Shown here: positions 43,451 to 53,451 of the stretch, in pieces
Numbering within the stretch: the stretch's first letter is position 1
Layout: every line of letters starts with the position of its first letter
Assembly: GCA_017303415.1 (NCBI GenBank)
Contig: JAFLBJ010000001.1
Span: 1,736,001-1,800,000, forward strand
Source: Chitinophagales bacterium
GTDB lineage: Bacteria > Bacteroidota > Bacteroidia > Chitinophagales > Chitinophagaceae
Reading direction: 5' to 3'
DNA length: 64,000 bases
The notes under the pieces: generated by a model
What the model was told of the DNA's origin: nothing
What the model saw: the letters and a program-made list of their open reading frames with translations, nothing else
The model's database searches: none
Translations under genes and position numbers: made by a program

Positions 43451-44452
43451 ATGAAACGCATTTCAATTCTTGCCTTATTTATTCTGTTGACTTCTGTTGC
43501 TGAAAAAACCCTGGCACAAGCCAAACCAGACCTGGTGGTAAGAGAGATCATTTCCATTGAGCCTTTCTTTGACTCGGCGAGGAATCTAAACCGGGTTAGG
43601 GTTCTCACCAAGATCGGCAATGCAGGTGCCGCTTCATCCGGCAATTCATTAGTTGAAATGCGCATTTACCAAAAGGCTGGAGCAGATCCGGCAGGATGGT
43701 ATGGATTGCCGCCAGTGGGTATTCCTGGTATCTCTGCCAAAAAGGATACGATGCTGGAAGTCGTATTCACCGATCAGCAAAAACATGTTTCCCCGGGAAG
43801 GTTTCCAGTTCAATTGTTGCTTGACCCGCGCCGTATGGTTGATGAAGGCAACGAGACCAACAATACCCTGAACAAAGAATTGACCATACAGGGCGATAAC
43901 CCCGCAATCCAGATCACTGAAGTATACAGACCCCCCGCCACCGTTCAGGCCACGGGTACTATCCGGGCGTTGACCGCTTTCTCCGCCAATTTCAATACCC
44001 CCGGTGATTTTTTAAGCACCTCCAGTACGGTTGAGTTTATTACGCGGGTAAGGTATAACCATGACCAGCAGAATATACAGGTTCAAAAAACAGGGGTTAC
44101 ACTAAAAAAAGGCGGGATCTATCATTTTGATATTTTTTTCCAATCTCAACTGCAATTCAAATCCTTTACCCAGATTTTCCCCTGGGTAAATGTCAACCTC
44201 AAGGCCGGTACAACCTATGAGGTAATCTATGAGCAGTATCCGATGGTCAGCTCTAATACCACTTCCTGGTCAAATGATAATTTCTTTTTTGGAAAATTGG
44301 TAAGCGTGGAAGTATATGTCCCGGCAGGAACAACCGTCACGTTGATTGGGTCGGTCGACTTTAAAGGGGTTGCCCGTCAATTGCGGTCAGAGGATATCAA
44401 AGGGAAATCCTTTTCGGGTTACCTAAGCGGTTATCTGGTGAAAGAGTTCTAA
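43451..44452 (+). CDS. Secreted CARDB-domain protein
   Basis: 333 residues with a signal peptide (ending KTLAQ). The N-terminal KPDLVVREI, then NAGAASSGNSLVEM and DEGNETNNTLNKEL, is a CARDB adhesion-type domain. The C-terminal half is beta-rich with YHFDIFFQSQL and is unrecognised. It has its own copy of the regulatory palindrome, so it is probably in the same regulon as the cytolysin operon although a terminator separates them. Confidence 0.75.
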   Translation: MKRISILALFILLTSVAEKTLAQAKPDLVVREIISIEPFFDSARNLNRVRVLTKIGNAGAASSGNSLVEMRIYQKAGADPAGWYGLPPVGIPGISAKKDTMLEVVFTDQQKHVSPGRFPVQLLLDPRRMVDEGNETNNTLNKELTIQGDNPAIQITEVYRPPATVQATGTIRALTAFSANFNTPGDFLSTSSTVEFITRVRYNHDQQNIQVQKTGVTLKKGGIYHFDIFFQSQLQFKSFTQIFPWVNVNLKAGTTYEVIYEQYPMVSSNTTSWSNDNFFFGKLVSVEVYVPAGTTVTLIGSVDFKGVARQLRSEDIKGKSFSGYLSGYLVKEF

Positions 44453-44464
44453 GGTCGTTCGGGA

Positions 44465-45187
44465 TCAGCCCATATTATGAAACACCTTCTGGACATCATC
44501 ATCCTGTTCGAGTTTTTCGATCAGTTTGCTCACGTCCTCGGCTTGTTCATCCGATAAGGGAACAGTTGTAGAAGGGATCCACTCCAGTTCCGCGCTGATG
44601 GGGGTGATCCCTTTTTCTTCCAGGGCCTTTTGCATATTGCCAAAATCGGTAAAGGCGGAGCGGACCACGAGTATGTCTTCTCCGTTTTCGCCTGTGGCTT
44701 CACCCAGCTCTTCCAATCCAAAATCGATCAGTTCCAGTTCCAGGTCATCTGTATTCAGTCCTTCGGGTTTTAATCGGAAAACCCCCATTTTTTTGAATTG
44801 AAAACTCACACTGCCACTGTTTCCCAGGGCGCCACCTCCTTTATTGAAAAGAGATTTTACATTCGCCACGGTACGTACATGGTTATCAGTAGCCGTCTCC
44901 ACCAGAATGGCTACCCCATGAGGGCCATAGCCTTCATAGAGGATCTCATCAAAGTTATCCATCTCCTTACCCAGGGCCCGCTTGATGGCGGCTTCCACCC
45001 GGTCCTTGGGCATGTTCACGCTCTTGGCGTTCTGCATACACCGGCGAAGCGCCGGGTTAACGTTGGGGTCAGAACCACCTGATTTTACGGCAATAGCGAT
45101 CTCTTTACCAATACGGGTAAACTGCTTGGCCATCCGGTCCCAGCGGGCAAACATCGTGGCCTTACGTACTTCAAAAATCCGTCCCAT
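44465..45187 (-). CDS. YebC/PmpR-family protein
   Basis: 240 residues from the ATG at 45187, the conserved [22 protein letters not shown]; the longer frame upstream only reads through heptad repeat. The body has [23 protein letters not shown] and [18 protein letters not shown], the family hallmarks. The family includes translation factors that resolve ribosome stalling at proline and DNA-binding regulators; which applies here is unknown. It converges on the CARDB gene with only 12 bp between stops. Confidence 0.93.
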   Translation of the reverse strand: MGRIFEVRKATMFARWDRMAKQFTRIGKEIAIAVKSGGSDPNVNPALRRCMQNAKSVNMPKDRVEAAIKRALGKEMDNFDEILYEGYGPHGVAILVETATDNHVRTVANVKSLFNKGGGALGNSGSVSFQFKKMGVFRLKPEGLNTDDLELELIDFGLEELGEATGENGEDILVVRSAFTDFGNMQKALEEKGITPISAELEWIPSTTVPLSDEQAEDVSKLIEKLEQDDDVQKVFHNMG

Positions 45188-45223
45188 GGTTGTGATTTGA
45201 GGGGGCGAATTTACGGGAAAAAC

Positions 45224-45520
45224 GTGAGATGTGAGGGGTGGGCGTGAGGCGGGAGTTTCGTGAGACGTGAGGCGTGAGGCGTGAGACGTCATTCGTGAGG
45301 CGTGAGACGTGAATGGTGAATAGTGAATGGTGAATAGTGAATGGACTTGCTTTTAAAATAACAATAGAAAAAGGCCTCAAATGAGGCCTTTTTCTATTGT
45401 TATTATTTCCAAAAAATCAATACACGCATTATTCACTATTCACCATTCACTATTCACGTCTCACGTCTCACGTCTCACGCCTCACCTCTCACGTCTCACG
45501 AAACTCACGTCTCACGTCTC
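45224..45520. repeat. Facing GTGA/TCAC heptad arrays around a hairpin
   Basis: GTGAGGC, GTGAGAC, GTGAATG and GTGAATA units (about 45224-45343) are followed by a 22-bp perfect hairpin (45357-45404) and then by CACTATT, CACCATT, CACGTCT and CACGCCT units (about 45426-45515). This fills the 339-bp space between yebC and the permease. ORFs called across it are repeat translations. Confidence 0.88.
45357..45404. terminator. Perfect 22-bp hairpin terminator
   Basis: Arms 45357-45378 and 45383-45404 are perfect inverses around an AAAT loop (core AAAAAGGCCTC / GAGGCCTTTTT). It can stop transcription in both directions and lies downstream of the APC permease gene. Confidence 0.93.
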
Positions 45521-45526
45521 TCCCTC

Positions 45527-47149
45527 CTACGGTTTCGCCTCAAAATCCGACGCCTTCGGCAGCATATCCGACGGTGGTATCAGGAGTTTACTGCGTTTTT
45601 TGCTGTACAGGAAATAGATCACAAGACCGAGCAGCATCCAGATAAACGCTACCGTCAGTGTTTGCTGGTCGAGGGCGATGATCATGAACGAGCAAACCAG
45701 TACACCAAGGGTGGATACGATTGGTACCGCTGGGGTGCGGAAAGGCCTTTCGATATGGGGCGCTTTTTTACGCATGATCCAAACCCCGGCACTAACCAGT
45801 ACAAACGCAAAGAGAGTACCAAAGGAGGTAAGGTCACCGGCTACAGAACCAGGTACAAAGGCCGCGAATAAGCCAACAAAAACAAACAGGATCCAGTTGG
45901 CCTTGTACGGGGTTTTGAATTTGGGGTGCAATTCTCCAAAAGCTTTGGGGATTAATCCGTCATTGCTCATGGTATAGAAGATACGGCTTTGGCCCATCAA
46001 CATCACGAGAATAACAGAGGAGAAACCCGCCAGGATGGCTATCGTCACCGCGGTGGCCAGCCAGCCATAACCTGTCATATAGGTTTCAATGGCATAGGCT
46101 ACGGAAGCCTCCTTACCAGCCGCTTTAAATTCAGTATAATTGGCTACACCGGTCAGTACGTGACCGAAAAGGATATAAAGAATGGTACATACCACCAGCG
46201 AACCAAGAATACCGATCGGCATATCCCGTTTGGGGTTCTTGGCTTCCTGTGCGGCGGTTGACACTGCGTCAAAGCCGATAAAGGCAAAGAACACAATGGC
46301 CGCTCCACCCAGTACACCTCCCCAGCCATGCTTGAAGACACCTTCATGTCCGGCTACTCCTTCAGGAATCATATAGGGGGTATGGTTATCCGGGTTGATA
46401 AATTTCCAGCCCAGGAAGATAAAGAGGATGACGATCGCGACTTTGATAAATACAATGATGGTATTGACCATCGCGCTTTCCTGGGTTCCTTTGATCAGCA
46501 GCAGGGTCAGCAACAAGAGGATGATCAGCGCCGGTGCATTCATGATACCATGGGAGGTGGCCACGAGTCCTGACAGGCTTGCCGGCAGGGCCGCAAACTG
46601 CGTATCGGTCAATACAAGGACTCCGTTTTTCACACTCTTTGCAAGATCAGGCATGGCGGTTGTTATCTGTGCAACTGCATCCCCGCTTACTTTGTGCAGG
46701 GTTTCAAAAGGGGAGTGGCTCCATTCATACGGTATACTCCCCCCAAGCAGATTATTCAGGTATTCGCTCCAGGCAATGGAAACGGTAGCGGCACCCAGGG
46801 CATATTCCATGATCAGGGCCCAACCAATGATCCAGGCGATCAATTCTCCCATGGTTACATAGGAATAGGCATAGGCGCTTCCCGCAATGGGGATCATAGC
46901 GGCAAATTCCGCATAGCAAAGTCCGGCAAAGGCGCAACCTATCGCTGCCACTACAAATGAAAGGGTAACGGCAGGTCCGGCGGCTTCGGCGGAAGCGGCA
47001 GCAGTACGAACAAACAATCCGGCGCCAATAATGGCTCCGATCCCAAGGGCAACCAGGTTACCGGCACCGAGGGTCCTTTTCAGGCCTTTTTCATTGTCAG
47101 CCGCCTGGGCCAGGATCTGGTCAAGCGGTTTTGTGCGGAATAAACTCAT
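45527..47149 (-). CDS. APC-family amino acid permease, cationic amino acid transporter-like
   Basis: 540 residues with about 12-14 predicted transmembrane helices. The start GLKRTLGAGNLVALGIGAII and GAGLFVRTAAASAEAAGPA are the unwound substrate-binding helix 1 of the APC fold, and the long version with extra C-terminal helices matches the CAT group. It imports amino acids into the cytosol, probably by proton coupling. It ends with a repeat-flanked terminator and follows a second permease gene by 44 bp. Confidence 0.87.
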   Translation of the reverse strand: MSLFRTKPLDQILAQAADNEKGLKRTLGAGNLVALGIGAIIGAGLFVRTAAASAEAAGPAVTLSFVVAAIGCAFAGLCYAEFAAMIPIAGSAYAYSYVTMGELIAWIIGWALIMEYALGAATVSIAWSEYLNNLLGGSIPYEWSHSPFETLHKVSGDAVAQITTAMPDLAKSVKNGVLVLTDTQFAALPASLSGLVATSHGIMNAPALIILLLLTLLLIKGTQESAMVNTIIVFIKVAIVILFIFLGWKFINPDNHTPYMIPEGVAGHEGVFKHGWGGVLGGAAIVFFAFIGFDAVSTAAQEAKNPKRDMPIGILGSLVVCTILYILFGHVLTGVANYTEFKAAGKEASVAYAIETYMTGYGWLATAVTIAILAGFSSVILVMLMGQSRIFYTMSNDGLIPKAFGELHPKFKTPYKANWILFVFVGLFAAFVPGSVAGDLTSFGTLFAFVLVSAGVWIMRKKAPHIERPFRTPAVPIVSTLGVLVCSFMIIALDQQTLTVAFIWMLLGLVIYFLYSKKRSKLLIPPSDMLPKASDFEAKP

Positions 47150-47193
47150 CGTTGTTTATTTATTTTTAGGTTCGTGAAGATAGGCATCCGGGC

Positions 47194-48675
47194 CTAATTT
47201 GAATGGTTTTTTTTACGGGAAACAGCCATGTAATACAGAGGTATACCCAACAATACAATGCCCAGTCCCTTCAAAGCAAAATCGGGCTTCATCAGCACCA
47301 GGAAAATGCAGAAGGTCAGGGCCATAATGATATAGATGGCAGGCAAAACGGGGTAAGCAAATGCTTTATAAGGCCGTTCGATATCCGGTCTCTTTTTACG
47401 AAGGATAAAGATCCCGGCAATAGTAAGCGCATAAAACAAGACTACGACAAAAGAGATCATATCCAACAGATCATTGTACCCCCCGCTCAGACAAAGCACA
47501 CTGGCCACGATGCATTGGGCCCACATGGCCCATTCAGGTACGGCGTGCTTGTTCAGTTCTCCGGTCTTTTTAAAGAACAGGCCGTCATTGGCCATGGTAT
47601 AATAAACCCGTGAACCGGCCAGTACCAATCCGTTGTTACAACCAAAGGTGGAGATCATGATCATCACTGCAATGATGGCTGAGCCTGCAGGCCCAAATAT
47701 GGCATTGGAGGCCGCAACCGCCACCCGCTCCCCTTCGGGATAGGCAATGCTGTCGGGACCATTGAGCGGCAATACATATAAATACATCAGGTTGGCCAAG
47801 ACGTAGATGACCGTTACGATCATGGTACCCAGAAAAAGGCTTAACCCGATATTCTTTTTGGGGTTCTTTATTTCTCCGGCTATGAACGTCACATTGTTCC
47901 AGGCATCACTGCTAAAGATCGACCCCACCATCGCTGCGGCAATGGCGCCGATCAGGGCCGTTCCGCTGATCGCCCCCCAACTGCCTCCGATCACGAATCC
48001 TCCGGCATCATTACGCTCCAGTTGAGTAGCCTGAAATCCGGTCTCCCAGTTTTGTGACCAAAAATTTTCTTTGGCAAAAATGAAACCCAGGGCGATCAAT
48101 CCAAACAGCGAGATCAGTTTGGTGGTGGTAAACGTGTTTTGAATGATCTTCCCTCCCTTGATCCCTTTTGAATTGGTATAGGTAAGAAAGATGATCAGCG
48201 CAATGGCCAATACCTGTGCGGCACTGATCTTGAAACTGTATTGCATGACACCGGCACCATCTAGTCCCTTTTCAATACCCCAGAGAATATTATTCTCTCC
48301 AAGCCCTGGAATCAGGTAGGCAGAATAACGGGCAAATGCCACGCCAACCGCCGCAATGGTAGCGGTTTGAATAACCGCAAAAAAGCTCCAGCCATACAGG
48401 AAACCCGCCAGCGGATTATAGGCCTCCTTTAAATACACATACTGTCCACCGGCCTTGGGATACATCCCGCTTAATTCGCCATAACTCACCGCGGCCGTAA
48501 TGGTCATGAACCCGGTGATCAACCAGACGGCAACCAACCAGCCTGCACTTCCCACATACCGGGTGATATCCGTACTGACGATAAAGATACCCGACCCGAT
48601 CATCGACCCGGCCACGATCATCGTGGCATCGGTCAACCCCAGGGATTGTTTAAATGAAGATGCGTGTTCGGCCAT
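47194..48675 (-). CDS. APC-family amino acid permease, LAT-like
   Basis: 493 residues, about 12 transmembrane helices. Its helix 1 reads MIVAGSMIGSGIFIVSTDI, the GSGIF motif of the amino acid/antiporter branch of APC transporters. It differs from its neighbour by subgroup. The short spacing suggests one operon of two permeases. Substrate cannot be assigned. The promoter region is shared with the divergent DAACS gene. Confidence 0.87.
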   Translation of the reverse strand: MAEHASSFKQSLGLTDATMIVAGSMIGSGIFIVSTDITRYVGSAGWLVAVWLITGFMTITAAVSYGELSGMYPKAGGQYVYLKEAYNPLAGFLYGWSFFAVIQTATIAAVGVAFARYSAYLIPGLGENNILWGIEKGLDGAGVMQYSFKISAAQVLAIALIIFLTYTNSKGIKGGKIIQNTFTTTKLISLFGLIALGFIFAKENFWSQNWETGFQATQLERNDAGGFVIGGSWGAISGTALIGAIAAAMVGSIFSSDAWNNVTFIAGEIKNPKKNIGLSLFLGTMIVTVIYVLANLMYLYVLPLNGPDSIAYPEGERVAVAASNAIFGPAGSAIIAVMIMISTFGCNNGLVLAGSRVYYTMANDGLFFKKTGELNKHAVPEWAMWAQCIVASVLCLSGGYNDLLDMISFVVVLFYALTIAGIFILRKKRPDIERPYKAFAYPVLPAIYIIMALTFCIFLVLMKPDFALKGLGIVLLGIPLYYMAVSRKKNHSN

Positions 48676-48775
48676 AACCTGTATAAAATTAAGTTTCTGT
48701 AAAACTTTTGGGAAAATACAGATTTCTCGCTAATGTGCTCAAAAGAATTTGACTGGTGTGGCCAGGGCAGAAACT

Positions 48776-48811
48776 GTTTCAAAATTGGACATAAACCATT
48801 AGTTTTGAAAC
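48776..48811 (+). promoter_or_regulatory. Candidate promoter with inverted repeat before the DAACS gene
   Basis: GTTTCAAAA (48776-48784) and TTTTGAAAC (48803-48811) are perfect inverses. The second arm overlaps TAGTTTTG (48800-48807), a perfect -7 box, and TTT of the first arm lies exactly 20 nt upstream. A regulator binding the dyad would cover both promoter elements. Confidence 0.55.
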
Positions 48812-48829
48812 TTTACGCAAACCATCGAC

Positions 48830-50218
48830 ATGAATTTAAGAACCTCCTCTTTCCTCGCCTTAGGTCTGTTCACGATCATGGCGATCCTTCATGTTATCGA
48901 CTGGAACACTTCTGCTAGCCTGCCCCCGATATTGCTGACCGTTTCCAGGTGGCTGTTTGTCATTTCACTGGGAATTTACTCCTGGTTCAAAAAGTCATTG
49001 ACCGCCTGGATCCTGACCTCAATGGTTTTGGGTATACTCATTGGATATGAACAACGCGATTTTTCCCAGGACCTGAAATTCCTTCGGCAGATATTTCTGA
49101 ACCTGGTTAAAACCATTGTGGCTCCGCTTCTCTTTTCTACCCTGGTAGTGGGTATCGCCGGTCATTCCAACCTCAAACAGGTTGGCCGGTTGGGATGGAA
49201 GTCACTGCTGTACTTTGAAGTTGTGACAACGGTGGCCCTGGTGATCGGACTTATTGCGATCAATACCTCCCAAGCCGGTGTAGGTATCATTCAACCCGAT
49301 GTACTGGAGAAATTACCAGAGACAAAAGCCCTGACCTGGGATGAACACATTGTTGATATTTTCCCCTCCAATTTTATAAAGGCCATTTATGATGGTAAGG
49401 TCCTACAGATCGTAGTATTCTCGGTCATCTTTGCCATTGGGTTGGCCATGCTTCCCGAAGACAAGAAAAGACCCATGATACGGGCCTGTGAAAGCCTTTC
49501 GGAAACCATGTTCAAGTTCACCAACATCATCATGTATTTCGCGCCAATCGGAATTGGTGCAGCCATGGCGGTAACGGTGGGCCACCTGGGTATCGGGGTG
49601 CTTAAGAACCTGGCCTGGCTGGTAATAACACTTTATATTGCACTCCTTGTTTTCATATTTGGCGTGCTACTGCCTATCGCCTTGTTTGTAAAGGTACCCG
49701 TACGAAAATTCCTGCAAGCCATCCGCGAGCCGGTGTCCATTGCATTTGCTACAACGAGCTCCGATTCAGCCCTGCCAAAAGCCATCGAGAACATGGAGAA
49801 ATTTGGGGTACCCCGAAAGATCGTCTCCTTTGTTATACCTACGGGCTATACCTTTAACCTGGATGGCACTACCTTGTATCTGTCCCTGGCCGCGGTATTT
49901 GTGGCGCAGGCCGCCAATATACCGCTTACAATAGGGGAACAGATCACCATGGGACTGATCCTTATGCTGACCAGCAAGGGGGTAGCGGCTGTGCCAAGGG
50001 CTTCCCTTGTCATCCTGATCGCTACAGCGGATCAATTTAATCTTCCGCTCTGGCCGATTGCTGCTATTTTTGGTATTGATGAATTGATGGATATGGCACG
50101 TACCTCGGTAAATGTAGTTGGTAATTGCCTGGCTAGTTGTGTGGTGGCCCGTTGGGAGGGAGAGTTTGATGATGAAAAGGCACATGCCTTCAATGAACGG
50201 ATGGCCGATGCGATTTAA
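48830..50218 (+). CDS. Dicarboxylate/amino acid:cation symporter
   Basis: 462 residues. The re-entrant loop motif ATTSSDSALPKAI and the NMDGT-like element in GYTFNLDGTTLYLS are the DAACS (GltP/DctA) signatures; an extra about 60 N-terminal residues hold two more helices. It takes up glutamate/aspartate or C4-dicarboxylates with Na+ or H+. ATG at 48830 sits behind a TAGTTTTG promoter. The next gene starts 21 bp after its stop. Confidence 0.92.
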   Translation: MNLRTSSFLALGLFTIMAILHVIDWNTSASLPPILLTVSRWLFVISLGIYSWFKKSLTAWILTSMVLGILIGYEQRDFSQDLKFLRQIFLNLVKTIVAPLLFSTLVVGIAGHSNLKQVGRLGWKSLLYFEVVTTVALVIGLIAINTSQAGVGIIQPDVLEKLPETKALTWDEHIVDIFPSNFIKAIYDGKVLQIVVFSVIFAIGLAMLPEDKKRPMIRACESLSETMFKFTNIIMYFAPIGIGAAMAVTVGHLGIGVLKNLAWLVITLYIALLVFIFGVLLPIALFVKVPVRKFLQAIREPVSIAFATTSSDSALPKAIENMEKFGVPRKIVSFVIPTGYTFNLDGTTLYLSLAAVFVAQAANIPLTIGEQITMGLILMLTSKGVAAVPRASLVILIATADQFNLPLWPIAAIFGIDELMDMARTSVNVVGNCLASCVVARWEGEFDDEKAHAFNERMADAI

Positions 50219-50239
50219 TGAAAATAATAACTAAGTTAA

Positions 50240-50971
50240 ATGTTCCTTCTTGACGCGTTTCACTGGACCCAGCTTTTACAACCTCAATTTTATATCGAGA
50301 ATGGCGGGCTTTGGCTCTTGTTGTTTATTGTATTTGCTGAAACAGGACTCTTTGTAGGATTCTTCCTCCCCGGTGATTCCCTGCTTTTTGTGGCCGGTAT
50401 GTTTGCCCATAAATTCGATAACGGCGAACCGGGTCTGGCACATCAATTTTTAAAACTCGTGGGTTTGGGTAATGTGCAAAACCAATGGCTCGACCTGTTG
50501 GTGCTTGTGGCCCTCATATCCGTTTGTGGTATCCTGGGTAATATCGTTGGTTACTGGACAGGAAGAAAGGTTGGCCCCGCCATGTACCATTGGCGTGACC
50601 GGTTCTTCTTTAAAAAGAAATACCTCCATGAAGCACATGATTTTTATGAAAAACATGGTGGACTGGCAGTGATCGGCGCGCGCTTTTTACCCTTTATCCG
50701 CACATTCGCCCCCATTGTGGCCGGTATCGTGGATATGAACAAGGCCAAGTTCATGTTCTTCAATATAATTGGCTCCATCGCCTGGGTATTCAGTATGATC
50801 TTCTCGGGCTACTTTCTTCAGAAATGGGTGAAAGAGCAATTTGGCTTTGATTTAAAAGAACACCTGGAGATCATTGTCATCGGAATCGTAGTGGTGACAA
50901 CGGCACCTGTGATCATCAAATTGATCACATCCAAAGCAAAGGCACCCAAAGAGCCTCCGGCCAAGGTCTAA
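50240..50971 (+). CDS. DedA-family membrane protein
   Basis: 243 residues. The family pattern is clear: FAETGLFVGFFLPGDSLLF, GNIVGYWTGRKVG, and the conserved ARFLPFIRTFAPIVAG. DedA proteins are inner-membrane proteins, some now thought to be lipid-carrier flippases. Here it sits in a run of membrane genes in the same direction. Substrate unknown. Confidence 0.9.
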   Translation: MFLLDAFHWTQLLQPQFYIENGGLWLLLFIVFAETGLFVGFFLPGDSLLFVAGMFAHKFDNGEPGLAHQFLKLVGLGNVQNQWLDLLVLVALISVCGILGNIVGYWTGRKVGPAMYHWRDRFFFKKKYLHEAHDFYEKHGGLAVIGARFLPFIRTFAPIVAGIVDMNKAKFMFFNIIGSIAWVFSMIFSGYFLQKWVKEQFGFDLKEHLEIIVIGIVVVTTAPVIIKLITSKAKAPKEPPAKV

Positions 50972-50990
50972 CGAAAATCTGCTTGCCTGC

Positions 50991-52253
50991 ATGGATAATA
51001 ACCAAAAGACTTCCGTTTTCAACCTGGCCGTCTTAGTGGCGGCCCTTGGGTATTTTGTAGACATTTACGATCTTCTTCTTTTTACCATCGTTCGCGAACC
51101 CAGTCTGCAAGGATTAGGGGTGAATTTAGCCGATGGCAAGGCTGTACTGGCAGCCAGCACCAAAATACTGAACTGGCAAATGGTAGGCCTGCTCATTGGC
51201 GGTATCGTATGGGGGATCATGGGCGATAAACGGGGAAGGCTTTCTGTTTTATTTGGTTCCATCATTCTTTATTCTGTCGCCAACTTCATCACCGGTTTTG
51301 TCGTGAATACTGACCAGTATGCCTATGCGCGCTTTGCAGCCGGTATCGGTCTGGCTGGTGAATTGGGCGCCGGAATCACGCTGGTGAGTGAACTATTGCC
51401 AAAAAACAAACGAGGAATTGGTACCTCACTGGTAGCTGGTATCGGATTATTCGGGGCCGTATTTGCCTATTATACATTTGAATTCACCGGTTATGATTGG
51501 AGACTTTGTTACAAGATCGGGGGAGGATTGGGGATCATGCTGCTTCTGTTACGTATCAGCGTGGCTGAGAGTGGTATGTTCAAACAGCTAAAAGAAAAAG
51601 CCGTTTCACGGGGAAATATCCTGATGTTCTTTAATGATGCCAAACGGTTTAAGAAATATATCCTCGCGATCCTGATCGGCCTGCCCACCTGGTATGTCAT
51701 CGGTATCCTCGTCAATTACAGCAACCGTTTTGCGGGTGCTTTTTATGAAGGAAATGCCATTCAATCCGGTAAGTCCATCATGTTTGCCTATGCAGCAATT
51801 GCCGTGGGCGATATCCTGATTGGACTGGTCAGCCAGTATTTTAAAAGTCGCAAGAAAGCCCTTTATCTTTTCTATGGGTTTACCATTCTTTCCGGTATCT
51901 TTTTCTTTAGCGGGTTTATAAAAAATGACACCACCATGTACCTGGCCTGTGCAGCGCTTGGTTTCAGCACGGGTTTCTGGGCCATCTTTGTTACGATGGG
52001 GGCTGAACAGTTTGGTACCAACCTGCGTGCCACGGCTGCTACCACCATTCCAAATATGGTCAGGGGAGCGCTGCCATTGATCAATCTTCTTTTCCTGAAC
52101 GTATTACAAAAAAGCTGGGGTTGGGATATCATTCAGAGTGGTATTGTTACCGGGGTATTGGTCATGGCTATCACCCTGGTGGCAGCCTGGTTTACCGAAG
52201 AAACATTTCATAAAGACCTCAACTATGTGGAACCGGAGGAAATGTTACCTTAG
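50991..52253 (+). CDS. Major facilitator superfamily transporter
   Basis: 420 residues, 12 predicted helices. Motif A appears as GIMGDKRGRLSVLFG, and the first helix has ALGYFVDIYDLLLF, the metabolite:H+ symporter look. The neighbouring genes do not indicate the substrate. Starts 19 bp after dedA. Confidence 0.85.
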   Translation: MDNNQKTSVFNLAVLVAALGYFVDIYDLLLFTIVREPSLQGLGVNLADGKAVLAASTKILNWQMVGLLIGGIVWGIMGDKRGRLSVLFGSIILYSVANFITGFVVNTDQYAYARFAAGIGLAGELGAGITLVSELLPKNKRGIGTSLVAGIGLFGAVFAYYTFEFTGYDWRLCYKIGGGLGIMLLLLRISVAESGMFKQLKEKAVSRGNILMFFNDAKRFKKYILAILIGLPTWYVIGILVNYSNRFAGAFYEGNAIQSGKSIMFAYAAIAVGDILIGLVSQYFKSRKKALYLFYGFTILSGIFFFSGFIKNDTTMYLACAALGFSTGFWAIFVTMGAEQFGTNLRATAATTIPNMVRGALPLINLLFLNVLQKSWGWDIIQSGIVTGVLVMAITLVAAWFTEETFHKDLNYVEPEEMLP

Positions 52254-52268
52254 CTCACTTAATTTATA

Positions 52269-53258
52269 GTGCCCAAATTTCTCATCATACGTTTTTCCTC
52301 CATCGGCGATATTGTATTGACCACGCCGGTCATTCGCGCATTGAAACAACAAGTGCCCGATGCTGAAGTACATTTCCTGACCAAAGAGGCTTTCCTTCCG
52401 ATCCTGAAGGCCAATCCCTATCTGGATAAAGTACATGTATTGGCTCATAGCTGGGAATTGATGATCCATGAGCTGAAAGAAGAGAAGTATGACGCCGTGA
52501 TCGATCTTCACCATAACCTGCGTACCCTGCGGGTAAAGAAAGAACTGGGGGTAAGATCTGTGGCGTTTAATAAGCTGAATATCCAAAAGTTCATGTATGT
52601 CAATTTTAAATGGAACCGGATGCCGGCAGTCCATATCGTTGACCGATACATGGAAACAATAAAGGAATGGAATGTGGTAAACGATGGGAGAGGGCTTGAC
52701 TATTTTATACCCGAAGAGGAACATATCGTGAATGAGGATATACCGGTTTCCCACCACGCCGGTTACCTGGGATTTGTACTGGGCGCGGCGCATGCCACCA
52801 AAAAAATGCCCGTGGATAAATGGAAGGAATTAGCCGGCTCTATTCCCCATCCCATTATCCTGTTAGGAGGAAAAGAAGATGCGGAGGCAGGACGGGCAAT
52901 TGCAACCGTGGATCCTATCAAGATATACAATGCCTGTGGTAAATTCAGCCTGAATGAAAGTGCCGACCTGGTTCGTCGGGCCAAGCTCATTGTTACACAC
53001 GATACAGGGCTTATGCATATTGCTGCAGCCTATAAGCGACCTATCATTTCACTCTGGGGTAATACTGTACCCGCCTTTGGCATGTATCCCTATTACGGCA
53101 ACAGCCAGGTGAATAATGCACAGGTAGAAATCAAAGGGCTATGGTGCCGGCCCTGTAGCAAAATTGGATATGATAAATGTCCAAAAGGGCACTTCAAGTG
53201 TATGAACCAGATCTCCATTCCACTGCTGACACAGCAGGTGCTTTCATTTATAAAGTAG
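52269..53258 (+). CDS. Family 9 glycosyltransferase, heptosyltransferase-like
   Basis: 329 residues with a GTG start that gives the family N-terminus PKFLIIRFSSIGDIVLTTPV. The C-terminal half has ARKxx-like donor-site residues and VTHDTGLMHIAAAYKRPIIS, the ADP-heptose-type binding segment. Family 9 enzymes add heptose or similar sugars to lipopolysaccharide cores. No other LPS genes are nearby. Confidence 0.88.
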   Translation: MPKFLIIRFSSIGDIVLTTPVIRALKQQVPDAEVHFLTKEAFLPILKANPYLDKVHVLAHSWELMIHELKEEKYDAVIDLHHNLRTLRVKKELGVRSVAFNKLNIQKFMYVNFKWNRMPAVHIVDRYMETIKEWNVVNDGRGLDYFIPEEEHIVNEDIPVSHHAGYLGFVLGAAHATKKMPVDKWKELAGSIPHPIILLGGKEDAEAGRAIATVDPIKIYNACGKFSLNESADLVRRAKLIVTHDTGLMHIAAAYKRPIISLWGNTVPAFGMYPYYGNSQVNNAQVEIKGLWCRPCSKIGYDKCPKGHFKCMNQISIPLLTQQVLSFIK

Positions 53259-53267
53259 TTTTTTTAG

Positions 53268-53375
53268 GTTTCTCGCAGCGGTCGCAAAGAATTGAGCGAG
53301 CGCTACGAACTCACTATGCTCGAAAATAGGACTGCCGCTGCGTCCGCTTATATCTTGGCGTTCGCTGCGAGAAAC
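53268..53375. repeat. GTTTCTCGCAGCG palindrome, copy 2 (long)
   Basis: Ends GTTTCTCGCAGCG (53268-53280) and CGCTGCGAGAAAC (53363-53375) are identical to copy 1 at 19550. This copy holds an extra about 60 bp of partly palindromic insert (GAGCGAGCGCTACGAACTC). The shared segment TATCTTGGCGTTCG is also present, so the two are one family. Confidence 0.75.
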
Positions 53376-53385
53376 TAAAAAGGCT

Positions 53386-53406
53386 CCGTTTGGGAAAACA
53401 GAGCCT
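53386..53406 (-). terminator. Terminator of the small membrane peptide gene
   Basis: Stem AGGCTC (53391-53396) and GAGCCT (53401-53406) are perfect inverses, followed on the minus strand by five T. It lies 45 bp after the stop of the 36-residue ORF and supports its being a transcribed gene. Confidence 0.75.
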
Positions 53407-53451
53407 GTCCTGGTAGCAGGTTATTGAAAAAAGCTTGGTAGTTAGCGGGTC

